Source of the DNA: a bacterium
Lineage (GTDB): Bacteria; Zhuqueibacterota; QNDG01; JAFGCO01
Assembly (NCBI GenBank): GCA_016930535.1
Contig: JAFGGN010000019.1
Span: 48,432 to 112,431, forward strand
DNA: 64,000 nucleotides
Reading direction: 5' to 3'
Shown: one piece after another, positions 43,869-53,281 of the stretch
Position numbering within the stretch: position 1 is the first letter of the stretch
Layout: every line of letters begins with the position of its first letter
The notes under the pieces: model-generated
Seen by the model: the letters and a program-made list of their open reading frames with translations, nothing else
Databases searched by the model: none
Told to the model about the DNA's origin: nothing
Translations under genes and position numbers: made by a program

Positions 43869-45548
43869 TTAATGTCTGAAATGCCGCAACCCGGTCAGGG
43901 CCATGGCCATACCCAGTTCATCACAGGCATCGATGCTGTCCTGATCGCGCTTGGATCCGCCGGGCTGAACGATATATCCGATATTGAATTCAGCGGCTGC
44001 GCGCACCGTATCGTCGAAGGGGAAAAAAGCATCCGACGCCATGACCATTTCCCCGAATGCGGTCCGGCAGTATGTATCGAAATCCGTCTCCGGTTTTATC
44101 AGGTCATACTCGATAGCCAGATTTTCGGTCGCCTTGGTCACGGCCAGTTTGCGCAATGAATCCACACGGTTGGGCTGGCCCGCGCCCATGCCGATCACCT
44201 GATACTTTCCGGGAGCATATTCCCGGCCCAGAACGATGGCGTTGGATTTGGTGTGTTTGCAGGCAATATAGGTGAACAGTGCCAGGTCTTTTTTCTTCCC
44301 GTCAAAAGCCTTTTTGGTGACCACATCGAAAGAATCAAAAACAGCCAGATCACGGTCCATCTCCAGGAGTCCGCCCGTAATCTTCCGGTAGGTCTTGGCA
44401 TCGTCAGCCCCGAAGGAGGGCCCGGTCTTCAACAGACGAAGGGACGCCGTTTTTTCCAGAAGCGCCAGCGCTTCAGGCGTGTAATCCGGGGCCACGATCA
44501 CTTCGACAAATTTGGAAGGGACTTCCTGGGGTTTCAGTTTGCCCTTGTCGACAATATATCCGATATGGGTGACGTCTTTGCCCTTTAAAAACCTGGCGAA
44601 CTCGATATCAACGGCCGTGTTACAGGCAATGACCGAGCCGAAAGCAGAAATGGGATCACCCGCCCATGCACGGATCAATGCCTCACCGGCCGACGACCCG
44701 GTGGCTAAACCGCAGGGATTCGTATGTTTGATCACGGCCACACCGGTTTGCCCCTTTAAATCTTTTACGGCCTCATAAGCGGCATCCGCATCCACGTAAT
44801 TATTGAACGACATTTCCTTGCCGCTCAGAATATCCGCATGGGCCACGGATGATTCACCGGTTTTTTCATCCGCAAAAAACATGGCCGCCTGATGGCTGTT
44901 TTCACCGTAACGGAGCTTTTGGCCCTGACCGAAGCGCATCCGGATCACCGGTTCATCCAGCAGAACCTCTGAGAGATACCGGTCGATGGCACTGTCATAA
45001 TCCGCAGTCCGCCTGAATACTTTGGCGGCCAGCCGCCGGCGCGTATCCTCGGAACAGGCCCCGTTCGCTTTGATCTCATCCAGAACCGCGCCGTAATCGG
45101 CCGGATCCGTGACCACGGTAACGAATCTGAAATTTTTGGCTGCACTGCGCAGCATGGTCGGTCCGCCGATATCGATATTCTCGACTGCGTCTTCCAATGT
45201 GACATCCGGTTTGGCCACGGTCTGCTCGAACGGATACAGGTTGACCACCACAAGATCGATCCACTGAATGCCCATTTCTTCGGCTTTGGCCGCATGATCG
45301 GGATTGTCTCTCAAACCGAGTAAGGCGCCATGTACTTTCGGATGCAGGGTTTTCACCCGGCCGTCCATCATCTCCGGAAAACCCGTCACAGAATCGACGG
45401 GAATCACCGGAATGCCGTTTTCGTTCAGCAGTTTTGCCGTACCGCCGGTGGAGACAATCTCGATCCCGAGATCCGCCAGGCCCGCAGCAAATTCCGCGAG
45501 TCCTTTTTTATCCGACACACTGATCAATGCCCTTTTTGTTCCGGCCAA
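43869..45548 (-). CDS. purH: Bifunctional AICAR formyltransferase/IMP cyclohydrolase
   Basis: 559 residues, the last two steps of purine synthesis. The N-terminal MGS-like cyclohydrolase domain has ALISVSDKKGL, STGGTAKLL and GRVKTLHPKVHG (near 64-75). The AICARFT domain covers about 200-530 with LRYGENSHQAA near 214 and IKHTNPCGLATG near 275. At 559 residues it is a little longer than the usual 510-530. Start is TTG, with AGGAGG five bases upstream. purN precedes it by 140 bp and DUF4846 follows. Confidence 0.97.
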   Translation of the reverse strand: MAGTKRALISVSDKKGLAEFAAGLADLGIEIVSTGGTAKLLNENGIPVIPVDSVTGFPEMMDGRVKTLHPKVHGALLGLRDNPDHAAKAEEMGIQWIDLVVVNLYPFEQTVAKPDVTLEDAVENIDIGGPTMLRSAAKNFRFVTVVTDPADYGAVLDEIKANGACSEDTRRRLAAKVFRRTADYDSAIDRYLSEVLLDEPVIRMRFGQGQKLRYGENSHQAAMFFADEKTGESSVAHADILSGKEMSFNNYVDADAAYEAVKDLKGQTGVAVIKHTNPCGLATGSSAGEALIRAWAGDPISAFGSVIACNTAVDIEFARFLKGKDVTHIGYIVDKGKLKPQEVPSKFVEVIVAPDYTPEALALLEKTASLRLLKTGPSFGADDAKTYRKITGGLLEMDRDLAVFDSFDVVTKKAFDGKKKDLALFTYIACKHTKSNAIVLGREYAPGKYQVIGMGAGQPNRVDSLRKLAVTKATENLAIEYDLIKPETDFDTYCRTAFGEMVMASDAFFPFDDTVRAAAEFNIGYIVQPGGSKRDQDSIDACDELGMAMALTGLRHFRH

Positions 45549-45688
45549 TCGTTCCTCCTTGCTGAAAGACAGATATAACGGATCACAACCCCCGTTCAGC
45601 CTGAATCAGACATGATGTCGTTCAATCCGCATCGTCCATACAATGTAATGATATTTTTCTCTAAATGCCAATTTCAGGGGAAAAAACT

Positions 45689-46315
45689 TCAGGGCCGGAT
45701 CCGGACCCTGCCGCCGGTCACTGTCACGCGGCCCTCCGCAAACAGCTGAATGGACTCCGAAAAAATCTGATGCTCGACTTTGAGAACACGCGCGGCCAGT
45801 GTATCCGGCGTATCTCCCTCTTCCACGGGCACACAGCGCTGGGCCACAATGGGTCCGCGGTCATAATCCCGGTCGACAAGATGGACGGTGACGCCTGTCA
45901 CCCGGCATCCCTGCACGAGGACCGCCTCATGAACGTGATGCCCGTACATGCCCTGTCCCCCGAAAGAAGGCAGAAGCGCCGGATGGATGTTCAGGATGCG
46001 GTGTTCGAACGCATCAACCACTTCGGGCGGTATTTTTTTCATGTACCCGGCCAGGATAACCATCTCCACCCGGTGCTCGGAAAGCGGCGTCAGCATGGCC
46101 CGTACAAACGCCGTCCGGTCGGTATAATCCTTTTTACTGACCACAATGGCCGGAATATTATTTTCTCTGGCCGTCACCAGGGCTCCCGCTTCCGGATTGT
46201 TGCTGATCACTACCTTCACCTCGGCAGACAAACGTCCCGCCCTGGCAGCCTCCAGAATGGCCAGAAAATTGGATCCGCGGCCAGAGGCGAATACGGCCAG
46301 TTTCAATGGGTTCAC
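45689..46315 (-). CDS. purN: Phosphoribosylglycinamide formyltransferase
   Basis: 208 residues, folate-dependent GAR formyltransferase. N-terminal LAVFASGRGSNFLAIL at 6-21 binds the ribosyl phosphate. The catalytic residues Asn and His are in ILNIHPALLPSFGG near 112-125, and the Asp in HLVDRDYDRGPIVAQ near 145. It acts in step 3 of purine synthesis and pairs with purH downstream and purF further upstream. The gene starts nine bases after the GWxTD gene stop on the same strand. Confidence 0.96.
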   Translation of the reverse strand: MNPLKLAVFASGRGSNFLAILEAARAGRLSAEVKVVISNNPEAGALVTARENNIPAIVVSKKDYTDRTAFVRAMLTPLSEHRVEMVILAGYMKKIPPEVVDAFEHRILNIHPALLPSFGGQGMYGHHVHEAVLVQGCRVTGVTVHLVDRDYDRGPIVAQRCVPVEEGDTPDTLAARVLKVEHQIFSESIQLFAEGRVTVTGGRVRIRP

Positions 46316-46324
46316 ATGGATCTC

Positions 46325-47614
46325 CTATCGAATTTCGTTCAGTACTTCCCAGAACGGAGAAATCAGGTGATAATCCCCGAAGCCGGACTGGTCCACAAAA
46401 ATGAACTGTCTGTTGTACTGATAGTAGGACCATATCTCATAGGGTTTCGAATCGACTTCAAAGGGATGCCGTTCGATATCATTGGGAGCACCCAGGATGA
46501 TATATACCATGCCCCTGTCCGAACGCCATCCTTCATGAAACGTGCCGAACGTGGTATTGGCATAATCTACGCGCCTGTAATACTCCTCCATAATTTCATT
46601 CTCTTCCGTGGCCGGCGTGGGATCTTTTTCTTTCCAGAATTCCCTGAACAGCCGGGTTTTCTCTTCCCCCCTGGCCTTCTTCATCGCCTTCGTTTCCTTG
46701 CCTGAGGCGATGTATTTCATCTGTTCGATCGCCTTGTCCAGGTCGTTGGCATAGGCGGGCATGCCCATCCAGTGCACGGTCAGTTCCCTGACCTTGCATA
46801 TGGCTGTTTTACCCTTGCCGATGCAGATCTCCAGTTTGTACCGACCGGCCCCCAGTTCTTCCCGCGGTATATGAATGACAAGCTCGGTGCGTTCCCCTTC
46901 CAGCGGATAAAAATCAGCTGCGGTCCGGATCAGGTCCCCGCCCAGCGAAAAGATACGGGTTTGAACACGGACCGAATCCAGACCCAGATGATCGTATACC
47001 TCGAACCACAGAAAAAGGGACTCCTGCTGATCGGCAAAATTTCCGATCACGTTGGGGACGCCGCGCAGGCGGCCGGTCGAATCCGGAAGTACGCGATCCG
47101 CCAGCATAATGCCGCTGATCTCCAGCTGGTCTTTCCCGTATTCCGGAACGGTCAGCCGCGTCTTGCGGCGGCCGGTTTTTCTGCTGTCAAAATCCATCAG
47201 TCCGACCAGCAGTTCATAAACGGCCGGCTTCAAGTCAAAACTGACTTCAGCAACGTCGAAATTCAGCCGTGAATTGGTCTCTTCATACGAATCCACCCAG
47301 ATTTCACGCTGAACGATCCGGCCATCCGCCTGATCCCCGTGCTGATCGAAAACCGTCACGGATAATTCATATCTTGCATGATACCTGTTATCCTCCCGGA
47401 GAAACTGGAGTTCATCATAGGCGATTTTCGAGAAAAAACGGAACGTGGTCAAACCGGAATCCTGAGAAGCCACAGTCATCATATCATAAAAAAAATCGGG
47501 CACATCCTGAGCCGACTTGAACTGCATTTCAGGCAGCTGCCCGAAAGCCATTCCGCAAAGAATCAAAACCGCCCCCGTTATATTCATCCAAAACCTGATC
47601 GTCGATCTCATCAC
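46325..47614 (-). CDS. GWxTD domain-containing exported protein
   Basis: 429 residues with a signal peptide at about 1-25 (RFWMNITGAVLILCGMAFG). The C-terminal third holds the GWxTD domain: GWRSDRGMVYIILGAPNDIE near 365-384, then PYEIWSYYQYNRQFIFVDQ. Here the motif is GWRSD rather than GWxTD. The rest is beta-rich, like surface or periplasmic scaffold proteins. The domain is typical of FCB-related phyla and has no known function. It directly precedes purN with nine bases between. Confidence 0.85.
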   Translation of the reverse strand: MMRSTIRFWMNITGAVLILCGMAFGQLPEMQFKSAQDVPDFFYDMMTVASQDSGLTTFRFFSKIAYDELQFLREDNRYHARYELSVTVFDQHGDQADGRIVQREIWVDSYEETNSRLNFDVAEVSFDLKPAVYELLVGLMDFDSRKTGRRKTRLTVPEYGKDQLEISGIMLADRVLPDSTGRLRGVPNVIGNFADQQESLFLWFEVYDHLGLDSVRVQTRIFSLGGDLIRTAADFYPLEGERTELVIHIPREELGAGRYKLEICIGKGKTAICKVRELTVHWMGMPAYANDLDKAIEQMKYIASGKETKAMKKARGEEKTRLFREFWKEKDPTPATEENEIMEEYYRRVDYANTTFGTFHEGWRSDRGMVYIILGAPNDIERHPFEVDSKPYEIWSYYQYNRQFIFVDQSGFGDYHLISPFWEVLNEIR

Positions 47615-47692
47615 TCTTCTCCTTTGCTTCTATATCCGGATCTGTTTTAAACCGGTCCTGCCGGTAATTGGACGGCCCTGCCGTATAATCGT

Positions 47693-49009
47693 TTACAGAT
47701 CCGGCCTGACATGTCCAAACAGGTCATACGGATCGCTGCTTTCTATCAGCACGGGCACGATACGGCCGATATCCGCATGTCCGCGGACCCATACATTCTG
47801 ATCGATTTCCAGGCAATCGCCCTGCGTGCGTCCGATATACAATGCCTGTCCGGAATCGTATTCATCGATCATCACCCGCTGAACCGTATGAATCAGCGAA
47901 TCGTTCAGCGCCTCGGAAATTTCCATCTGTTCCTGCATCAGCCGATGATAACGGGCTTCGGCTGTGCTTCGGTTCACGGAATTCTCCATGGCAAAGGCGG
48001 GTGTTCCCTCTTCAGGAGAATAAATAAACGCGCCAAGACGTTCGAATTTCACATTCCGGATAAAATCGAGCAGTTCATTGAAATACGCAGGCGTTTCACC
48101 CGGAAACCCGACGATGAATGCGGAACGCAGCACCAGTCCGGAGATCCGGTTCCGGCAGCGGTCGATCAGCCGTTCGATCGACGTCCTGCTGCCTCCCCTG
48201 CCCATGGACCGGAGCATGGGTTCGGCAATATGCTGCAGAGGCATGTCCAGGTACCGGCAGATCTTGTCCTCGCCGGCCATCACTTCGATAAGACCGTCAT
48301 CCACATGGCCGGGATGCGCATACATGATGCGTATCCATTGAATTCCGTTCAACCGCGTGAGCTTTAACAGGAGGTCCGTCAGCGTCGTTCTGACGGGCAG
48401 GTCCGTGCCGTAGCGCGTTGTATCCTGGGCGATGAGAATCAGCTCCTTCACACCCCTTTCGGCAAGCGCGGCCGCTTCATCGACCAGACTTTCCGGACTT
48501 CGGCTGCGGTAGCGGCCCTTGAACTGCGGAATGGCACAGAACGTACAGTCATGATCGCATCCTTCCGCAATTTTCAGATACGCCACATGGGAGGGCGTGG
48601 TCAAAATACGTTTTCCGTATATTTCAGGTTCCGGCACAGCAGTTTCACCCAGGAAATATGTCCCCATCTGTCCGAAAGCCTCGACACCGAAAAAGCCGTC
48701 CACCTCCGGAATTTCAGCCCCGATCTGATCTTTGTATCTTTCGGAAAGGCACCCCCACACATACACTTCCCTGTTGCCGGAAGCGTTTTTCATCTGTATG
48801 GCCTGCAGAATGGTATCGATGGACTCCTGCTTGGCGTCTTCGATAAATCCGCAGGTATTGATCAGGATAACATCCGCATCATCGGCGTTTTCGACAAGAT
48901 TCGCGCCCCGGCCGGAGAGAAGCGCGGCAAGCACCTCGGAATCCACCTGATTCTTCGGGCAGCCCAGCGTGACGAGACAAAAATGCTTGTTCCGATAGTC
49001 GCCCGGCAT
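47693..49009 (-). CDS. rimO: Ribosomal protein uS12 methylthiotransferase
   Basis: 438 residues. The UPF0004 domain has VTLGCPKNQVDSE at 12-24 (cluster Cys) and TCGFIEDAKQESID. The radical SAM motif is CDHDCTFCAIPQFKGRYRSR's core near 151-158. A C-terminal TRAM domain is at about 370-435. RimO adds a methylthio group to Asp89 of ribosomal protein S12. ftsY lies three bases upstream, a common neighbour in this kind of genome. Confidence 0.96.
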   Translation of the reverse strand: MPGDYRNKHFCLVTLGCPKNQVDSEVLAALLSGRGANLVENADDADVILINTCGFIEDAKQESIDTILQAIQMKNASGNREVYVWGCLSERYKDQIGAEIPEVDGFFGVEAFGQMGTYFLGETAVPEPEIYGKRILTTPSHVAYLKIAEGCDHDCTFCAIPQFKGRYRSRSPESLVDEAAALAERGVKELILIAQDTTRYGTDLPVRTTLTDLLLKLTRLNGIQWIRIMYAHPGHVDDGLIEVMAGEDKICRYLDMPLQHIAEPMLRSMGRGGSRTSIERLIDRCRNRISGLVLRSAFIVGFPGETPAYFNELLDFIRNVKFERLGAFIYSPEEGTPAFAMENSVNRSTAEARYHRLMQEQMEISEALNDSLIHTVQRVMIDEYDSGQALYIGRTQGDCLEIDQNVWVRGHADIGRIVPVLIESSDPYDLFGHVRPDL

Positions 49010-49012
49010 GGA

Positions 49013-49948
49013 TTATCCGTCCTTCCCCTCGCCCAGCATGCCTTCGGCGAACGCTTCGGCATCGAACGGAAGGAGGTCCCCGATGCCTTCACCGACTCCT
49101 GCCCATTTCACGGGGATTCCGAGCGTATTTTTGATGGCCAGCACGATGCCGCCACGGGCCGTGCCGTCGAGTTTGGTCAGTGCGACCTGTGTCACTCCCA
49201 CGGCCCGGGCGAACTGTTCGGCCTGTCTCAGCCCGTTCTGCCCGGTTGTGGCATCAAGCACGAGCACAATTTCATGAGGCGCGCCGGGCAGCCGTTTTCC
49301 GAGCACCCTGGAAATTTTCTTCAATTCCTCCATCAGGTTCACCTTGTTATGCAGTCTGCCGGCTGTATCCACGAGCAGCACATCCACACCGCGGGCAACG
49401 GCAGCTTCGAGCGCATCGAAGGCCACGGATGCGGGATCGGCTCCGGTCGTCTGCCTGATGCAATCCACACCGGCCCGTTTGGCCCAGACATCGAGCTGTT
49501 CACCGGCAGCGGCCCTGAACGTGTCGGCTCCGGCCACAAGAACGGTCCGTCCGGAATCCTTCATGTTCCAGGCCAGTTTTCCTATCGTGGTCGTTTTTCC
49601 GGACCCGTTGACCCCCACGACCAGCATCACGAGCGGCCTGGCCGTTTCCCGGATGCTGCCGGGATCATCTTCCTTCAGCATCTCCTGTATTGTCCGCTTC
49701 AGGAACCGCATGACCTGGTCTTCCGGCTGACCGGATCCCGTATCGGATGAAAACTGGTGGGATTTCAATGCGTCGATCAGGCTCTGGGAAGTCTCCACGC
49801 CCGCATCGCTCTCGATCAGCAGCGCCTCGATTTCCTCCAGCATGTCATCGGACAGGACCGTTTTGTTCTGAAAAATCTGCGCGATCCTGGAAAATACATT
49901 TTTCCTTGTTTTACGAAGTCCCCTGTTCCAGGGTTGAAAAATTGCCAT
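49013..49948 (-). CDS. ftsY: Signal recognition particle receptor
   Basis: 311 residues, the SRP GTPase FtsY without the long acidic A domain. N domain is residues 1-95, G domain after: P-loop GVNGSGKTTTIGKLA near 108-122, the ADTFRAAAGEQLDVW insertion-box segment near 142, DTAGRLHNKVNLMEEL near 193 and TKLDGTARGG near 258. It docks ribosome-SRP complexes at the membrane. rimO follows by three bases and pgsA precedes by 12, so all three are likely cotranscribed. Confidence 0.97.
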   Translation of the reverse strand: MAIFQPWNRGLRKTRKNVFSRIAQIFQNKTVLSDDMLEEIEALLIESDAGVETSQSLIDALKSHQFSSDTGSGQPEDQVMRFLKRTIQEMLKEDDPGSIRETARPLVMLVVGVNGSGKTTTIGKLAWNMKDSGRTVLVAGADTFRAAAGEQLDVWAKRAGVDCIRQTTGADPASVAFDALEAAVARGVDVLLVDTAGRLHNKVNLMEELKKISRVLGKRLPGAPHEIVLVLDATTGQNGLRQAEQFARAVGVTQVALTKLDGTARGGIVLAIKNTLGIPVKWAGVGEGIGDLLPFDAEAFAEGMLGEGKDG

Positions 49949-49960
49949 GCATGTCCTCTT

Positions 49961-50503
49961 TTATCGCTCAGGCCGAAGGGTCCGGAACAAAACGGCAGCA
50001 TACACACAGGTGGAAACCGCGGTCAGAGACAGACTGATCCACAGCAGGATCCATGCCCATGGCTGCCACCCGATTATAAAGCAGGCGATCATGAGACCGG
50101 AAACGAAAGCGGACCATTTCCCCGGCCGGTTGGATTCGGGCACCGTTTTTTTTCGCCGGATCACGATCCAACCCCCGGCCATAATCAGGATTTCCCGGCC
50201 CGCAATAACGGTAAAATACCATAAGGGCAGATCGTAATGCGGTGAAATAGCCAGAAAAAAAGCGACCGCCATGATATTTATTTTATCGACCACAGGATCC
50301 ATAATACGGCCGAGATCCGATGTCTGATTCAGCTTTCTGGCCACCCATCCATCCGTAAGGTCCGTGAGAATACTCAAAATGGCCAGTAAAAACGCATATG
50401 ACCTCAATTGATGCATGAGGCACCAGAGAATCGGGAACAGAAACACCAGCCTCATAAAAGTCATGCCGTTGGGAACGGTCCATATGCGCTTTGTCTGATG
50501 CAT
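49961..50503 (-). CDS. pgsA: CDP-diacylglycerol--glycerol-3-phosphate 3-phosphatidyltransferase
   Basis: 180 residues with several membrane helices. The CDP-alcohol phosphotransferase motif spans DGWVARKLNQTSDLGRIMD plus VVDK near 47-70, matching DGx2ARx8Gx3Dx3D. It makes phosphatidylglycerol phosphate, the precursor of phosphatidylglycerol. PG is in turn the donor for Lgt. The gene begins a run with ftsY and rimO. Confidence 0.93.
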   Translation of the reverse strand: MHQTKRIWTVPNGMTFMRLVFLFPILWCLMHQLRSYAFLLAILSILTDLTDGWVARKLNQTSDLGRIMDPVVDKINIMAVAFFLAISPHYDLPLWYFTVIAGREILIMAGGWIVIRRKKTVPESNRPGKWSAFVSGLMIACFIIGWQPWAWILLWISLSLTAVSTCVYAAVLFRTLRPER

Positions 50504-50569
50504 CCGGTTTTCCAGCCTTTCTTCTCACGGTGATGAAAATACGTCATGACCGCCGCGGCAGCGGTTGAG

Positions 50570-51511
50570 TCATCCGCTTTTCAGATTGGGATAATCAAAT
50601 CCGAACCGTTTCCGGTAATACCAGCGCGATCCGAAAAAGATCAGCCACATCGGGATTAAAAACCAGGGGAAAACCCAGCAAATGGCGATGGCCATTGCGA
50701 ACACGGAATACTTGGTGGCACGAATGACGTCGGCTACATGCTTTTTGGTCAATGCGTAAATAAAAAACGGCACCATCGCGAGCCCCGGGAAGAACAGTAT
50801 CCATTCGTGAAAATAAAAAGCCGCACAAACAGTGATCACTTCGACGATCAGGGCCCAGATCACGGTCGGTCTGACGCCGTATTTCACCGGGAACGTAATT
50901 TTACCTGTTTCCCTGTCCCCCTTCATGTCCGGCATCGTTGTATTCAGCATCACAGCGCTGAAACCGCCAAAATAGGTCAGGCTGCGCAGAGGGAACCAGC
51001 CGGCGCCGCCTGCAGAGATCCATCCCAGAATAAACACGATCAGGCCGCCGAATCCATTGACGAGCAAGCCGCCGATCGGTCTGTCCTTCATTCTTGCGGG
51101 AGGAAAGCTGTACAGATAACCGGCCATGAAAAGGGCGAAAGCCAGCATGACGCCGGCACGTAATTCAGCCATCCATCCGATAGCCACGCCAAGCAGTCCG
51201 CAGATCAGGGCTTCGATATAGGCAGTTCTGACCGGAACATGCCCGTCACAGATTAAAAACAGTTTGCGGTTTATCCTGTCCGTTTCGGCATCCCGGATCT
51301 GGTTGAATATCGAAACCGCGGCCATGACCAGTGTCAATCCGGTCCCGATCATCACAGCATGCAGTGTGGTCACATGCGCCACCACGGGCCAGCGCTGTCC
51401 GCTCCAGAATCCGCAGAGGAAATAGATCCAGATCGGATACATCAGCGTGGGACGGACAAGAAAAACATAATCGAACATTTTCACCCATCTCGGCGGTGAA
51501 TGTGTTGTCAC
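50570..51511 (-). CDS. UbiA-family prenyltransferase
   Basis: 313 residues with about eight membrane helices. The two Asp-rich motifs of the family are seen: NQIRDAETDRINRK near 67-80 and NTTMPDMKGDRETGK near 193-207. Members transfer prenyl chains to aromatic or glycerol-phosphate acceptors. The acceptor cannot be told from sequence, and MenA- or UbiA-like quinone synthesis and archaeal-type ether-lipid synthesis are both possible. Start is GTG with GGAGG five bases upstream. Located between pgsA and purF. Confidence 0.88.
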   Translation of the reverse strand: MTTHSPPRWVKMFDYVFLVRPTLMYPIWIYFLCGFWSGQRWPVVAHVTTLHAVMIGTGLTLVMAAVSIFNQIRDAETDRINRKLFLICDGHVPVRTAYIEALICGLLGVAIGWMAELRAGVMLAFALFMAGYLYSFPPARMKDRPIGGLLVNGFGGLIVFILGWISAGGAGWFPLRSLTYFGGFSAVMLNTTMPDMKGDRETGKITFPVKYGVRPTVIWALIVEVITVCAAFYFHEWILFFPGLAMVPFFIYALTKKHVADVIRATKYSVFAMAIAICWVFPWFLIPMWLIFFGSRWYYRKRFGFDYPNLKSG

Positions 51512-51595
51512 CCTTTCCTCCGGATATTTGCTGAACGGCTTCTCCGTATCGCCGGAAAACAGGAGAAACGATCAGGCGACTCTTCTCAGGTCTGT

Positions 51596-52990
51596 TTACG
51601 ATTCGTGCTGCGTTTTGCTGAAATCATCCACCGGAACCGGATAATCTCCATTGAAACAGGCTGTACAATAGTGACACGGATCCCCCGGTGCCGCTTCGAG
51701 CAGGCCATCGAGTGAAAGGTACCCCAGAGAGTCGACATTCAGAAACGCCTGTATCTCCTGTACGGTTTTGGTATTGGCGATCAGCTCATCGCGCGTCGGA
51801 AAATCCATGCCGTAATAACAGGGGAACCTCACCGGCGGCGAACTGACGCGGATGTGCACCTCTCTGGCGCCTGCCCGACGCAGCATGCTGGTCAGAAGCC
51901 GCAGCGTGGTTCCGCGCACAATGGAATCTTCCACCACAACCACCCGGCGGTCCTGCAGCACGCCGCCGACCGGATTGAACTTGACTTTAACGTTGAAATC
52001 CCGGATTTCCTGATGAGGCTGAATGAATGTCCGGCCGATATAATGATTGCGTATCAATCCCAGTTCAAACTTGAGATCCATCCGTCTGGCAAAACCCAGA
52101 GCGGCCGTATTGCTGGAATCGGGAACGGAAATCACGATATCCGCATCCGCGGGATGCTCCTGGGCCAGCTGCTTGCCCAGTTTCCGCCTGGTTTTATCCA
52201 CATATTCTCCGAAGATACGGCTGTCCGGCCTCGAAAAATAGATAAATTCAAAGATGCAGTGTTTTCTGCAGGGGGCCTGTCCGATGGATTCGCTTTTCAT
52301 CCCCTCTTTGTCGATAACGATCAATTCTCCCGGTTCCACATCCCTGATATATTCGGCCCCGATCAGATCCATGGCACAGGTTTCAGAAGCGATAACCAGA
52401 GAATCCACGGCTTTACCAAGGGCAAGCGGACGAATTGCGTGGGGATCCCTGGCCGCAATCAGCATTTCGGGTGTCATGATCAGGAGGGAAAAGGCGCCAC
52501 GCAGCTGCCGCAGCGCTTCTTGGATCCTGTCCAGGAACCGGGGCGCCTGCGACCTGCATATCAGGTGAACAATGATTTCACTGTCCGTCGTGGTCTGGAA
52601 AATCGCTCCCTCCTGCTGAAGTTTATCCCGCAGCCGCTTTGAATTGACCAGGTTTCCATTATGCGCCAGTGCCAGGGGTCCGTCCTTCGAATTCACGCAG
52701 ATGGGCTGCACGTTCGCCTCACTGTTCGATCCTGTCGTTGAATACCGGGTATGCCCGATGGCCATTCGCCCCTTCAGACCACGGATGGTTTCCGCCTTCT
52801 CAAAAACTTCGTTGATCAGGCCCAGACCCACATGACGATACACCTGCCTGCCGTCCGAACTGATGATACCGGCTCCCTCCTGACCGCGATGCTGCATGGA
52901 ATACAGACTGAGATAAGCCATTTCAGCGGCTTCGTCATGATTGGTTATACCGATAATACCGCAAAACTCTTTGAAATCGTCCATAGACAC
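51596..52990 (-). CDS. purF: Amidophosphoribosyltransferase
   Basis: 464 residues. A short propeptide is followed by the nucleophile in EFCGIIGITN, so the mature enzyme starts at that Cys (residue 10). The PRTase part has VVVVEDSIVRGTTLRLL near 350. The C-terminus carries CHYCTACFNGDYPVP, cysteines of the Bacillus-type iron-sulfur cluster. It commits PRPP to purine synthesis. First start is GTG at 52990, with an ATG two codons later; no strong Shine-Dalgarno. Repeated ATTGGGACCAAT elements lie upstream. Confidence 0.96.
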   Translation of the reverse strand: MSMDDFKEFCGIIGITNHDEAAEMAYLSLYSMQHRGQEGAGIISSDGRQVYRHVGLGLINEVFEKAETIRGLKGRMAIGHTRYSTTGSNSEANVQPICVNSKDGPLALAHNGNLVNSKRLRDKLQQEGAIFQTTTDSEIIVHLICRSQAPRFLDRIQEALRQLRGAFSLLIMTPEMLIAARDPHAIRPLALGKAVDSLVIASETCAMDLIGAEYIRDVEPGELIVIDKEGMKSESIGQAPCRKHCIFEFIYFSRPDSRIFGEYVDKTRRKLGKQLAQEHPADADIVISVPDSSNTAALGFARRMDLKFELGLIRNHYIGRTFIQPHQEIRDFNVKVKFNPVGGVLQDRRVVVVEDSIVRGTTLRLLTSMLRRAGAREVHIRVSSPPVRFPCYYGMDFPTRDELIANTKTVQEIQAFLNVDSLGYLSLDGLLEAAPGDPCHYCTACFNGDYPVPVDDFSKTQHES

Positions 52991-53020
52991 GCTTTCTCTT
53001 TATTGACCATTGCTTCAGGA

Positions 53021-53281
53021 TTCAATCACGATTGGGACCAATCTTTTTCACCCGCTTATCCTTTTTATTATCCGACCATTCGTGCTTTCAAAGATATTCG
53101 ATTACGCCTCTACGACGATTGGGACCAATTATTTCCCGCTGTCCACTTTAAACAAAATGGAATGACAGGTTTTTCACTAGTCATTCGCCCCAGGCTCCAC
53201 GACAATTGGGTTCGAGTAGATCCAGCCGCGGCGCTTACGAAACACTTCGATTCGGTATACACCCGGCCTGATCACCTGATG
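53021..53281. repeat. Three degenerate direct repeats with 87-bp spacing upstream of purF
   Basis: The sequence ACGATTGGGACCAAT occurs at 53028-53042 and again at 53115-53129, exactly 87 bp apart. A degenerate third copy (ACGACAATTGGG) at 53200-53210 is again 87 bp on and lies in the last codons of the PHP gene. The core ATTGGGACCAAT is itself an inverted repeat (ATTGG-GA-CCAAT). The remainder of the 87-bp units is only weakly similar. Copy 1 starts 38 bp before the purF start, where an operator could sit. Confidence 0.75.

Noticed and set aside
53021..53281. Riboswitch before purF
   Set aside because: No purine or PRPP riboswitch motif was recognised; the repeats fit DNA duplication better.
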